Positions 15,377 through 25,624 of a DNA stretch of 64,000 bases are shown here, in pieces. Source of the stretch: Heterotrichella gracilis. Its lineage: Eukaryota > Sar > Xanthophyceae > Tribonematales > Xanthonemataceae. Numbering within the stretch: position 1 is the stretch's first letter; the number at the start of each line of letters is the position of its first letter. The translations under genes and the position numbers were made by a program. The notes beneath the pieces are model-generated. The model had not been told where the DNA came from. It worked only from the letters and a program-made list of their open reading frames with translations, and made no database searches. The DNA is taken from the NCBI GenBank assembly GCA_032358255.1, contig JAULBX010011434.1, positions 1-64,000 on the forward strand. The letters run 5' to 3'.

Positions 15377-15827
15377 CTAAGCCGTCTCAAACCTCCTCGA
15401 GGACTGCGTGAGCACGTCCCTCTGCTGGATGTCGTCCCTCAACATGGCCCTCAGCTCGTAAGCGCCGTACCCGGATACCATTCCCAAAAACGCGAATGCC
15501 ACGAGCGAAGCCACCGCCAACACATCTCTCACATATCTCCAGTCAGACTCTGCCTTACCACCTCGTGCCTGCACTTTCCCCCTGTTCTTCGCTGTAGTCA
15601 CACGCCTGGTTGCGAGAGGCCTGCAGACGAGGGCGCTGTGTAAAAACCGAGGTCACATGGGACCGAGAGAGCGGCGAGTAACAGCAACGTTGGACCCAGC
15701 CAAGTTGCACAATACGGAACATGCAAGCCACTGACCTAGGCGCTGCTGCCGCTCTTTTCTGAAAGGCCCTGGCATGGGTCAGCCTGCCGGCTGGGGCCCT
15801 CAGTGAGGGCGCAAGAGTTGCCTGCAT
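15377..15827 (-). CDS. Small one-span membrane protein, probably plastid-targeted
   Basis: Two exons, 15827..15736 and 15620..15377, give 111 residues. I do not recognise the family. The first about 50 residues are rich in Ala, Arg and Ser with no acidic residue until E65 (MQATLAPSLRAPAGRL...), a typical algal chloroplast leader. After DWRYVRDV comes one membrane segment (LAVASLVAFAFLGMVSGYGA, about 72-91), then a charged tail. The size and layout resemble thylakoid assembly or accessory proteins, but that is only inference. The intron is GT-AG, phase 2. Confidence 0.75.
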
Positions 15828-16444
15828 TGTGGAAGCCTTGGTGGACAGCGTTGTGCAAGTGGTGCAGCTGGTGGAAACCTATCGTGGCTGTTAAGACTCG
15901 TCAATGTGGGCTTCTTCAACGAACACTGTTGAACAACTGGGGGTTGATATCCAATTGCACTGGACCCTAGGCCAAGGCAAACAAGCTGTGGCCAGGCGCA
16001 GTTTTTGAGGATACCGCTGTTCAAGTGCTCTGCCCCAAATCATGCCCGAGCTTCTCAGTGTCTCCGCCACGTACACGACACTAGTTTGGCGTTTGTTGGC
16101 TAGCGCCTTTCCTCCTGCCATAGTGACAGCCAGATGCATGCATGCACCCGATTCACAAACCGTTGGTACATCAGTCTTCTTATACATACGCGCTAATGAA
16201 CCAACGTTTATCAAAGCGTCAGCTGCAAACGCGTCCGCCCACCGTCCCTTTCAAAGCTATTTTGGTTCATGCATGCATGCATCTATGTGGTGGCGCCAAT
16301 GGTCATATACGACAGCAAGGGCCTTGCCCTGACTTGAAAGCTCTGTTTGCGTATTAGGTCTCTTTCTTTCAAGTTGCACTGCTAGTTTCACAACGTCTAA
16401 ACCGTAGGCATCTTGAAATATATCCAGTTATTTGAAATCAACTA
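15828..16444. promoter_or_regulatory. Divergent gap before the CW-dioxygenase gene
   Basis: This 617-bp stretch separates divergent genes. It contains repeat copy B (15925..16035) and two TGCATGCATGCA runs (about 16136-16146 and 16269-16281). No gene is supported. Confidence 0.45.
15925..16035. repeat. Dispersed repeat, copy B
   Basis: This is the shorter relative of 14454..14587, in the same orientation and 1.47 kb away. See copy A for the shared landmarks. It lies between two genes and encodes nothing that I can see. Confidence 0.6.
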
Positions 16445-19400
16445 ATGGAGTCTGTTGCGCCCAACACACACATAATACCCTCAATCCACAAATTCCTCTC
16501 CGGTCTTCACGGCTTGTTCAGCCGCACCAAGCAGGACAAGCCACAGGGACCCTGCTCGCCAGTGTCTCAAGCCACCACAACCACTTCACCAACACTTGCC
16601 AGTCACCTGCTGCCTAAGCCCACACCTCAGCTCAAGCCCATACAAGGGCCATCCCCTCACGAGAACATGCCAAGCATCCCAAGTGACAGACCTGTGGCCA
16701 GTGTGGAAGGACAGCAGGGCGCACCTCCGCATGCGTCACCACCGCCACTGGTGCCCGCTAACCTGGTTAGTAACCAGACCAAACCGGGCAAGGTTGGCAA
16801 ACGCAAGAAGAAAGATGCGCAAGGTATGCAGCATACAATGAATGCCATGTGGAGCTGTGCAATCGTGAGTGGTGGGTCAGGTTTCATATTACCCTAAACA
16901 TTACCCTCGTGGCTTTGGGTGCCGTGGATACCTCTCGCCGCACTCGCCGCCATACAATCGATCCAACCAAGGCCTGCACGCGCACAAACTGTATGTGATA
17001 TCCACTGACTGCCAACGCTTCAACTCCCAGCCATTCTGGATCCTGCAACCAGGACTGAGGGTTTAGGGTTTTGTTTAGGGTTTAGGCTTGTCGGCAGCTT
17101 GCGGCAGCAGTGTGCCTGGCAAGACCAATGGCCAATGCGCGCCCTGATCACAGAAGGAGCCAGGCTACTATAAAATCTGCCACTGCATTCGCATTTATTA
17201 TTAAAAATGAATATTATATTATTGTGCGCCCTGTTACAGATGGACACCCCGAGGCCTCCTCAGGTGGCGCCAAGCGTGGCAAGACCGCCGGTCACAAGGT
17301 GGACGCAAGCAGGTGTGATTTTATTCAGGAATGGTACAAGCAATTTCAGGATAGCACCGGGTGGCGCGAGCTTGTGCAAGGTTGATTGCTGATCATGCTG
17401 TACTGCCGGAATGCATGGAACGTATTACCCCAACTCAGCCTTTTGCATCAAACATAAAACACTAAAACACTAAAAAGGTCTATTCTATGTTGTTGTAGCT
17501 GTATCTGCTATTTATTTAAACCAAAAAATATTCAACAAAGGTGGATGCCAGCAGGGACATCTGGGAGGACTGTGACAAGTGTCACCTCTGGGTGAACCTG
17601 GGTCCCGAGCCTGGGCCAGAGGGCGTACCCTGCATAGGGTGTGGCGAGCCTGTGCGGCGGCCAGACTACGAAATGATGCAGTCCTGGGTGCAGTGTGATG
17701 AGTGCGGCAAATGGAGATCAGTCAGCGATGAGGTGGCAAAGTGCGTGTGCCTGGCATGGGCAAGCAACACTGGGGGCAAATTGGATATAATTGTGTTGGT
17801 GTAGGGTCCCCATGCTGTATGCCATGGCTTGCCCTGTGCATGGGACACATGGGGTCACAATGCCCCCAACTCGGTGGGTGTAGGGTCCTCTATGCTGGAT
17901 TGCATGGATTCAATAGTGATGGCCATGTGCTCTGCAGTGCATGCTGCATAGTATTAGTAGGGTAAAAGGGTAATATGCTGGTAATGTGTATGTGTGAGGT
18001 ATAATTGTGTGCAGTGCAGGGGAGTGGTGTCCGGGGGGACAAACGAGGCCCCCTGCAAATTGTTGATGCCCGCATGCAATGTAATGTGCTCGCAATGCAT
18101 CCAATACTTGATTAGGTGTTGCATGGCAATCAATACTATGCACATTGACTAGCAGGCGCCCAAAAGCAGTACAAACAACCCCTTTGGTACCAATCCATCC
18201 CCCCCTACCCCTTCAGAGAGTTAGAGCGGCAGGGGGCTGGTGCCAGGTGGGTGTGCAGCATGATGAAGGAGGGGATGTCATGCCGCACCAGCAGCAACGA
18301 CTGGAGCTCCCTAGCCAGGCGCCAGGCGGCAAAGCAGCGGGTGGATGACAAAGTGGCGCACATGCCAACGCAGGTGTGCTGCTTAGCTCTTCAACCCTAC
18401 CTTCCTTCCCTCCCAGCATGGTATGGTTTTTGGAAACCCTGTCTTGACCTAGAGGTGGCGGGCATATGGCATAGGCTAGGCTATCTGTGCATTGCTGGTG
18501 CAAGGTACTTTTGCATGCCTTCCTGCTTATATATGCTCTGCTAGGGAATTGGCTGCTTTACTGCCAAATCTGCAACAGGGGTTGACGCTTTGCTGTAGTC
18601 GCCCATCATACCCTGAGCCATGAACCCACTGTCCTGTCCAGCACAGCATGTGAGGATATTATGTGTGGTTTCAGCTGCGTGTGGAGGTGGCCTGCCCAGG
18701 GAACTTCACCTCCATTGAGGAGCGATGGCAGGGGTTCAAGCTGCCGTGCACAAACCTTTTTGAGGAGTTTGTTCCTGGGAGAGACCAGGTGTATCCCCCT
18801 GGCCAGCTGGCAGCAGGTAAGCCCGTGCCACTATCACTGCTTGCACCATACTGGATTTCATCAGGCGCAATGCATGGGAACGGTTTTGATCCGATTAAAC
18901 ATATCAAATGCTGCATGCGCATACAAAAGCGATTGAATGCAATCATTCAGTCCGATTAAATCGTTAATTGGATTAATACATCATGCACGTTCAGCCAGAG
19001 GCTATGCGCGTTAGCAGGGGAAAGGCTTCGCCCCATGCGACGTTTGCATGCCCACACCTGGCTTGAAACCCGGCGACACAAGCAGTTTTAGGATGGGCAG
19101 GACTACACTTTTCACATTTTATGCATATGCAATCAGAGGCAACGCATGCTAGCACGAACAACATCTACCTTTCTGCAAGATTTCCACGCACAAACATGCA
19201 TGCCCCTGCAGGCTTGGACGCGTATGACGTGGCGGGTGAGCATGTGCTGTGGACCACCGCCCTCCCCTCATATGCGTTTCCCCCCTTGCAATCTTTTGTC
19301 GTCCGGGGGGTGCAGATGTGGTACCAGGGCGAGCTGCCGGTGTGCCTGGATGGCAGGCTCAGTGCAGGGCCGGTGGACTTGGCCCGGTTTATGGAGCAGG

Positions 19401-22257
19401 TGAGTGACACTGACACCCTAGCCAAGGGTTGTTTGGTGTTCCGAGCTCAAGCACAGCGCGTGTGATGCAGAAAAATCCTTCATGTAAGCCCATGTGGATG
19501 GCAGGCCCAGTGTTGGGCCGGTGGACCTGGCGCGGTTCATGGAGCAGGTGGGTTATTCCCTAGCCAAGGGTTTTCTTGGGGCAAAACCCTTAGGTTGAGC
19601 GGTGCTGTGTGAGGCTGATGGACCTAGCGCAGTTCCTGGAGCAGGTGAGTGACACTGACACCCTAGCCAAGGGTTTGGTGTTACCCCCTGGCACCATGCT
19701 GGTGCTGGGGCAATGCCCTTACTTTAAGCGGGCTTAAAACCCTTCTAGATGTCCTGCACAGTGCACTCTTTGCTATAGACAAGGACTAAACTTGTGTAAG
19801 AAAGCTCTATTGTTGGTGTGTCGCAGGCATGGGTGCAGGAGGCAGTGACACAGGCCACCCACAGGCGGGTGGTGGGGCTGCGGGAGCAGGGCAGAAAGGT
19901 GTGCACATGGCCAGCATCGCCCAATCCCAATCCCAAACCCAAACCCAATCATCAGCATCCTCACTAGCCATGTGCCAACTGTGGAGTGCTGGACTCGAGC
20001 CGGCTGTCCCCACATGTTATGCTGCACTGTGAACCTGCAATGCTGTGCGGTGCAGGCTCCATCCACAAATAAGCGTCCCCATGGATGCTTACTTTGTTCA
20101 AGGTTGCCACACCATGCCGTTCACTTCCTTTTTTCCTTCCTGCTGCCTCCCTACCAGATGCTTGGCAGACCTAGGATAATTGCACTGAACTACCTTTTTC
20201 TCAATTTCTTTATCGACCATCGCGCCACAAACCATATACCCGCCACCATCACTTTGCCCATGGAACCTAACCCTTAACAGTCATTCTGTCCATCCTTGCA
20301 GGTTCTCCCTCCCTCCCTGCAGCTCCCCTTTGTGCTGCGCACCACTGGGGACCAGCGCAAGGTATTTGTGGGGATGGACGACGACTCAACCTGTCACGGG
20401 AAGCGCATCTCTGACTGCCTCAAGAGCTGGAAGTCGTGCCCAATCAGGAGCTGGACAGGGGGGAAGAAGATGGCGGGTAAGAAGGGCAGGAAACGAAGGC
20501 AGGTGCAGAGACTATAATGTAACTAGTTAACTGGCAGGGGTGTACTGGCAGCAATGGTAGGGGACATAATGTACAGGAGGGTGATGGCGTCCTTGTTGCC
20601 AACTCATCTGCTCCGCTCCCCATCTACAAATACACAATCCTCCTCTTTGCTCAACTCCGTTGTTCAATACACTATCCTTCCGTCCGCTCCGCTCCCTCTG
20701 CCAGTCACTTATCAACCTCGCCGCATGTCTCCCCCTCCACCAAATCCCCAATCCCCGCTGGCGCGCAGACCTGGTTCGGTCCCACACCACCCAGCTAGTC
20801 ACCTGTCCAGGCTGATGGGGCCAGAGGGAGAGGCACACCTGGTGGTAGTGGCTGAGGCGATGTGGAATGCATTCCACCCCCGCTGCCCCATTCCCCAACT
20901 GCAAGATTACAAACCTTCTTGCTCCACAACTAGAAACTTTTAAACACCCATTCTCCCTTGGCGCGCAGACATGGTTCGGTCCCACACCACCCAGCTAGTC
21001 ACATGTGAGCTGTCCAGGCTGATGGGGCCACAGGGGGAGGCACACCTGGTGACAGCGGCTGAAGCAGCCTGGAATACATTTGCGGCACATGCGGCCACAC
21101 ACGCTGCAGCGGAACGCATGCTCCACCGCATGGATTCCACTGACATGTACCGGGCCTCTAGGCTGGGGCGCACTGGGTGGAACGCCTACTCTCTCAACAT
21201 CGATTACAGGACAGGTGCGGGTGGACGATTTGAAATGCACTGCTTTTAGGCTGCGACCAGTGGCTGGTGGATTCAATTTCGTTAAATCAGCTACGCACCA
21301 TTCCAAGTGAGATGCGAATTGATATGGGCAATTTTCAAATATAGTAACATTCGATGATTGGCATAATAATGTTATTCAAAAAGCAATGTTTGATTTCTAT
21401 ACTATAGAAGCGTAAAATATCTGCTTTATGGCATCCAAGCAAAATTGAGTTTTTCGTTTTGGATGCTGTCAGCTTCAACAGTTTGTGCCTTTGCGTCTGT
21501 TGGAAACATCATTTCCCCGCAGGTCGCCATGTGGACGGCAAGAACACCCCCGGCTCCTACAGCGCCCTCATCATCTGTGAGACAGGCGCGTCACCCTTCT
21601 GTGGAGGCTACTACCTGCTGCCGCAGTACCATGTGGCCCTGGACGTGCGCCAAGGTGGGTAGTGGTTGGGGTTCAGTGGTTTGGCTGTGGGGCTGGATAT
21701 GAGACATAGCGGGTAGGCTTCAGGGTTAATGCTCGGGTCGGTTTGTGCATGGGAGTGAACATTGGACCCGGCCGCAACATCACATGTGCGCAGCCCGATG
21801 CGCAACCTACGCATGTACACTGATCAGTGATCACAACCTGAATGGGGAATTTAGTGCATCTGAATGTGCGCCCTCTGCTGCAGGCGTGGTGGTGTTCCAC
21901 CGCAGCGGCGATTCTGGCCTGGGCACGCACGCCAACAGCGCTATGTGGTCCCCCGAGCCCTCCTCCCACAGGGTGGCCATCGTGCTGTACCAGACGCAGC
22001 TCAAGGGGGAAACGGGGGGTGGAGGGGGACAAGGGGAGGACAAGGAGGAGGCAGCAGGTGGGGGGGAGCTAGGGGAGGGAGGGGGAGTGGTCACAAGGGA
22101 AGGGGTGGAAACGGTACCGCAAGGGGAGGGAGGGGCGATGGCAGGATCAGGGACGGGGGTGGGGGAGAGCTCCGGAGAAGGGGAGGTGATGGAAGCAGAG
22201 CCAGTGGCAGGGGAAGTCATGTCAGGGGATCCAGAGGGTTGTGGTGCGGATGTCTGA
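16445..22257 (+). CDS. CW zinc-finger / Fe(II)-2-oxoglutarate dioxygenase fusion
   Basis: Eleven exons: 16445..16823, 17240..17312, 17555..17740, 18217..18373, 18675..18816, 19212..19399, 19827..19898, 20302..20476, 20969..21214, 21523..21654, 21884..22257; 707 residues, in phase throughout. Residues 1-150 are disordered with a basic KRKKK patch (nuclear-type). A half CW-like unit (W154, C157, C160, W163, then C177/C180) precedes a full CW finger (W195, C198, C201, KWR, W224, C226, C235); CW fingers generally read histone H3K4 methylation. The C-terminal part carries H542-x-D544 (GRHVDGKNTPG), GGYYLLPQYHVALDVRQG, H599 (GTHAN) and R613 (SHRVAIVLY), the iron and 2-oxoglutarate ligands of a dioxygenase. 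The general plan resembles TET/JBP-type nucleic-acid oxygenases, but hydroxylation of protein is equally possible. The tail is Gly/Glu-rich. Introns contain partial copies of exons 6 and 9. Confidence 0.85.
17058..17086. repeat. Interstitial telomere-like tract (TTTAGGG type)
   Basis: Imperfect TTTAGGG units lie inside intron 1 of the CW-dioxygenase gene. The unit is the plant-type telomere repeat. Its position inside an intron suggests a healed chromosome break. Confidence 0.8.
17296..17555. repeat. Intron flanked by 18-bp direct repeats
   Basis: AAGGTGGACGCAAGCAGG (17296-17313) ends exon 2 and AAGGTGGATGCCAGCAGG (17538-17555) begins exon 3, with two mismatches. The intron between them can be removed at either end of the repeat with the same protein (KVDASRDIW). 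This is the mark of an intron gained with duplication of its target. Confidence 0.85.
19497..19684 (+). pseudogene. Two ghost copies of the end of exon 6
   Basis: The tail of exon 6 with its donor and following intron (true copy about 19350-19441) recurs at 19497..19580 and 19611..19684. All three carry GTGGAC-TGGCGC-type sequence, GGAGCAGGTG and CCTAGCCAAGGG. The second copy has a weaker donor (GGTGGGTT). They have no acceptor of their own, so they could act as decoy or alternative 5' splice sites. Confidence 0.8.
20761..20900 (+). pseudogene. Ghost copy of exon 9
   Basis: The start of exon 9 with its acceptor (true copy 20961 onward) recurs exactly 200 bp upstream, beginning GCGCGCAGACCTGGTTCGG. 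The ghost lacks a few bases within the GTCACATGTGAGCTGTCC region, so its frame closes soon afterwards. It keeps a good AG acceptor and could compete in splicing. Confidence 0.85.
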
Positions 22258-23085
22258 AGGATTTTGAGGTGCAGGCGATGCGCACGCCTAAAACCAGCCA
22301 TCAATGCATGGCATCAGTCTGGCAGTGGCGGCAGGGCAGCCAGAAAGGGGCGGCACCGACTGGCAGTGAGTGATAGTTAGGGGATGAGCGATAGGAATGC
22401 GGAACATGTGGTTGCAGACCGCGGCTCATCCGTATGGAGTGAAACAGGGTTTGAAGCTTGCGGTTTTTTGACAAGGATGCCATCGGTAGCAACAAGAAGT
22501 GGAGAGCTGGCTAATTTTGGGCACGCTTGATCAGTACAACAATGGCATGCAGCATGCCTGAAGTGCTTAGCAATTAGTGACTAGTGATTATCCGTGTGCA
22601 GTGTGAATTCAAGCACGCCTCCAGCGGGGGTTGCATCAGCCAACCTGTGAACATGTGAGGAATCCTTCCATTGTCGTACAAAGAATTTCTGCATCAGCTT
22701 AGGTGTGGTGTGCGCTCATGCCGTCCCTGAAGGGATCCCCTCAAGGTCTGTGCTGGAGGTGAGCCCTCAAGCCAACGGTTGCTGCCTCGTATGGTTTGCA
22801 TGAATGGCTGGGTCCAACTGCAAGCTTGGGATTGCTGAATTGCGTTGGCATAATTGGCAATACGTTCGCTCATTCCCGGGGATTATCTTCCACTCAGTTC
22901 TCGTATTGTTTCATGTAAAATTATCACCGTGGGTGGCCCATGCGGGATCTGTGCAACAGCCGCCTTGGCCCACAAAGCTTCAAAGAGGCCCCGACATACT
23001 CCCTTTCTTCCACCAGAGGCCTCTTCTCATCAGGGGTCAGCACTACAGCCTCAGACAGTCCTACACGTTACCAGCAGCTCTCACC
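22258..23085. promoter_or_regulatory. Gap between CW-dioxygenase and eS26 genes
   Basis: About 830 bp with the 3' UTR of one gene and the promoter and leader of the next. Nothing distinct is visible. A pyrimidine-rich stretch near 22990-23060, common before ribosomal protein genes, precedes the eS26 start. Confidence 0.45.
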
Positions 23086-24237
23086 ATGCCCAAGAAACGT
23101 CGCAACAGCGGGCGCAACAAGCCCGCCAATGCGCGAGGCCGTGTGAAGCGGGTGCGCTGCGAGGCGTCAGGTTCCCTGGTCCCCAAGGACAAGGCCATCA
23201 AGCGCTACATAGTCAGGAACATTGTGGACGCGTCTGCCCTGAGGGATATCACGGACGCTTCAACCATCGACGGTATGCAACCAGGCCACCTTTGAGCTTT
23301 CTATACCTTTTTGCATGCAGTAGCAGTTCCAACCAGGTTGCACAAGGTCACATAAGGTATACCAAACAGCCAAAAAAATGATTTCTGAGTTTTGAATCTC
23401 CTAGCAGCGCTCCTATGCTTGGTTGAAATCCTCTGCCCGTGTGGAGGGGTGAGTGAGTCACTAAGTGGGCCCAGTTGAACACTCTAGTCTCCAGTCATAA
23501 AGCGGACAGCATGGTAGCACCAGGTCTCTGCATGTGCACTGGCAGTGCATGCGGGGCTTGCAGATATGTACATATGCCATTGTGTGCCCTGGGTATCTGT
23601 GAGGGGTGCAGCAGTCCCTGCAGGTGCGGTGCACATGTGGCGTTGCACCACAGGTCTGGAACAGTGGGCAAATGTAAACAGCGCGATCACCCTGGCACTC
23701 CCGCAAACCACTGGCAGGCAGGACATACAACTCCACCCTAGGATGCAGCCTTCAGCATAGCATCCTCACACTCATGTGTACACTAAACGCCAAACCCTTT
23801 TGCATGCCATGCCTGCTGGCATTGGCTAATTAGGCTTTAAACGGCTTATCCTTGACCAGCTGTTCTTGCTGGTGTGGTGCCCTGGTGCGAGCCAGTGGCC
23901 CCCTAACTACGCCTCGGTGCGTTCCCTTTCTTCCTTTCTTCTTCTTCTTTTGGGAGCTCAACGCAATTGAGCTTCAATTAAGTCATTCCCTCTGAGCAGG
24001 CTGCGTAGCTATCTATTCATGCACTACAAGTTTCTTTGTGTTCTGTGCGCAGGCTACACACTGCCCAAGATCTACCGCAAGGTGTACAACAGCGTGTCAG
24101 CTGCCATCCACAGCAAGATCGTGCGTGTGCGCAGCCGCAAGAAGCGCCGCATCCGCGAGCCACCCCCCCGCCCCGGCCGCCCCTTCCCACCGCAGCAGCA
24201 GCAGCAGAAGCCTCCCGGTCAGCAATTCCAATACTAG
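23086..24237 (+). CDS. RPS26: 40S ribosomal protein eS26, missing most zinc cysteines
   Basis: Exons 23086..23272 and 24053..24237 give 123 residues. The protein binds at the mRNA exit channel of the cytosolic small subunit. Signatures are [29 protein letters not shown], the [11 protein letters not shown] segment and [17 protein letters not shown]. Usual eS26 binds zinc through two CxxC pairs; here only C25 remains, while the other positions are S28, S76 and A79. The C-terminus is Pro/Gln-rich (five Gln in a row) as in other eS26 proteins. The start ATG was chosen because it matches the conserved family N-terminus; upstream in-frame sequence is 5' leader. Confidence 0.94.
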
Positions 24238-24829
24238 CACATGAGCCCTTCACTTGTCCATGGGAGTGTGTGGTAGTTGAAGGCATGGCGGGAGTATGGG
24301 TTGCAAATGCAGTGACAGTTGGAGGCATGTGGCGTGTGGGTTGCAAATGGTAATGGCAAATGTTGGCAATGATTGGCAAGGTTGTGCGCCCAGCGCTGCT
24401 GCAAATATAGTACCATGATTGGTTCAGGTGCCTCAATAGTGTTGTGGGGGCGTTCTGTTTCTTTCTTTCTTCTTGTGGTTGTTGACAGTGCAGCAGATGG
24501 GTTAAGAGTGCCTGGAAATCGTTCGTCCTGGTGATATGATATCGTTGCCAACAGAGTCTGAGGTACATGATCTGTAATTTGCCTGTACAATTGCATTCAC
24601 CTGGTGGTGGCGGCACACATGCAATGCTGCAGCTGCTTGCAAGTGCCGCTGTGTGTGGACACAACGCATGCACCCACAGCTTTAGCTGATGTACATGGGG
24701 GACCGCTCATACTGCCTTGTTGTATCATCATGCTAGTGACATCCACCATCACTCCACCGGGAGCATGCCGCCCTGATGACCCAATGGGGAACTCCACTAG
24801 TCCTAGTGGGAACACATTTAAGGCAGTAT

Positions 24830-24870
24830 GAGTAATACACAGTTCAGGCAGGTAATACACAGTTCAGGCA
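24830..24870. repeat. 20-bp tandem repeat, two copies
   Basis: The unit GTAATACACAGTTCAGGCAG occurs twice head to tail (the first copy begins with AG in place of GG). It is a simple recent duplication with no known role. Confidence 0.8.
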
Positions 24871-25205
24871 GGCGCAAGGCTTGCGATTTTGGTTTACCGA
24901 AAGTATGTTCGCAAATTCTGTGTGCATTGGAATTTATGAGTTTGCTGGATGCAAAACTGCTCAAGTTCAATCGTTCCTTAAGGACCTGTTTGATCATCGA
25001 GGTTGCAAGAGAAACCCCACTGAAGGGTTTGGCCATGGTCTACCCAATGGTGTTGGGTCAACCCAAAGCAATGTATTATGTATAACCATGCCAAGCAACT
25101 TCTGAGCGCCTGACTGACTGTGGGTTTTCATTTTTTTCCAAAAAACATTGTCACGCCGTCTTCCTCGCCAGGCCAGGGCACGAAGTGTACCTTGGTGAGG
25201 GGAAG

Positions 25206-25239
25206 TTAGGGTTTTAGGGTCAGGGTTAGCATTTAGGGT
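25206..25239. repeat. Interstitial telomere-like tract
   Basis: Imperfect TTAGGG/TTTTAGGG units in the gap upstream of the acyltransferase gene. Confidence 0.7.
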
Positions 25240-25624
25240 GCGCTGTTGAGACAGGACCCCAGGTCTTCACATACATAGGACCAAAACCTAATATGCATGC
25301 GTTTGTCTGGATAACCGTTGACAATCACTAGGTGTCGTTAGCGTATTCATATTGTAATATATGCAGCAGCAGGCCACCTTTGGTGCTCGCAACCGCCATG
25401 CGGCATGCGGGCATGCCTTTTCGCCCAACTGACGCTGTTTCGGCCTTGAGTCCAACGGGAGACATACCACTCACTCCTCCGTCCTTAAACTGACTTATTC
25501 CCGAATAAACTTCTAGTTTGATTGTATCTCTTGCGTCTGCTGAAGTATGTAGTGTGCAAGAATACACGACAAAGCGGACAACTCCTAGTATCGCTAGTAA
25601 ACAGGCCAAGAAGGACGCTTCAAA

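Larger units (their letters stand above)
24238..25624. other. Gap between eS26 and acyltransferase genes
   Basis: About 1.4 kb. It contains a twofold 20-bp tandem repeat (24830..24870) and a telomere-like tract (25206..25239). I see no supported gene. Confidence 0.5.

Noticed and set aside
24597-25609. Minus-strand gene upstream of the acyltransferase
   Set aside because: Short frames here have no ATG in good context, no conserved motif and no in-phase splice partners.
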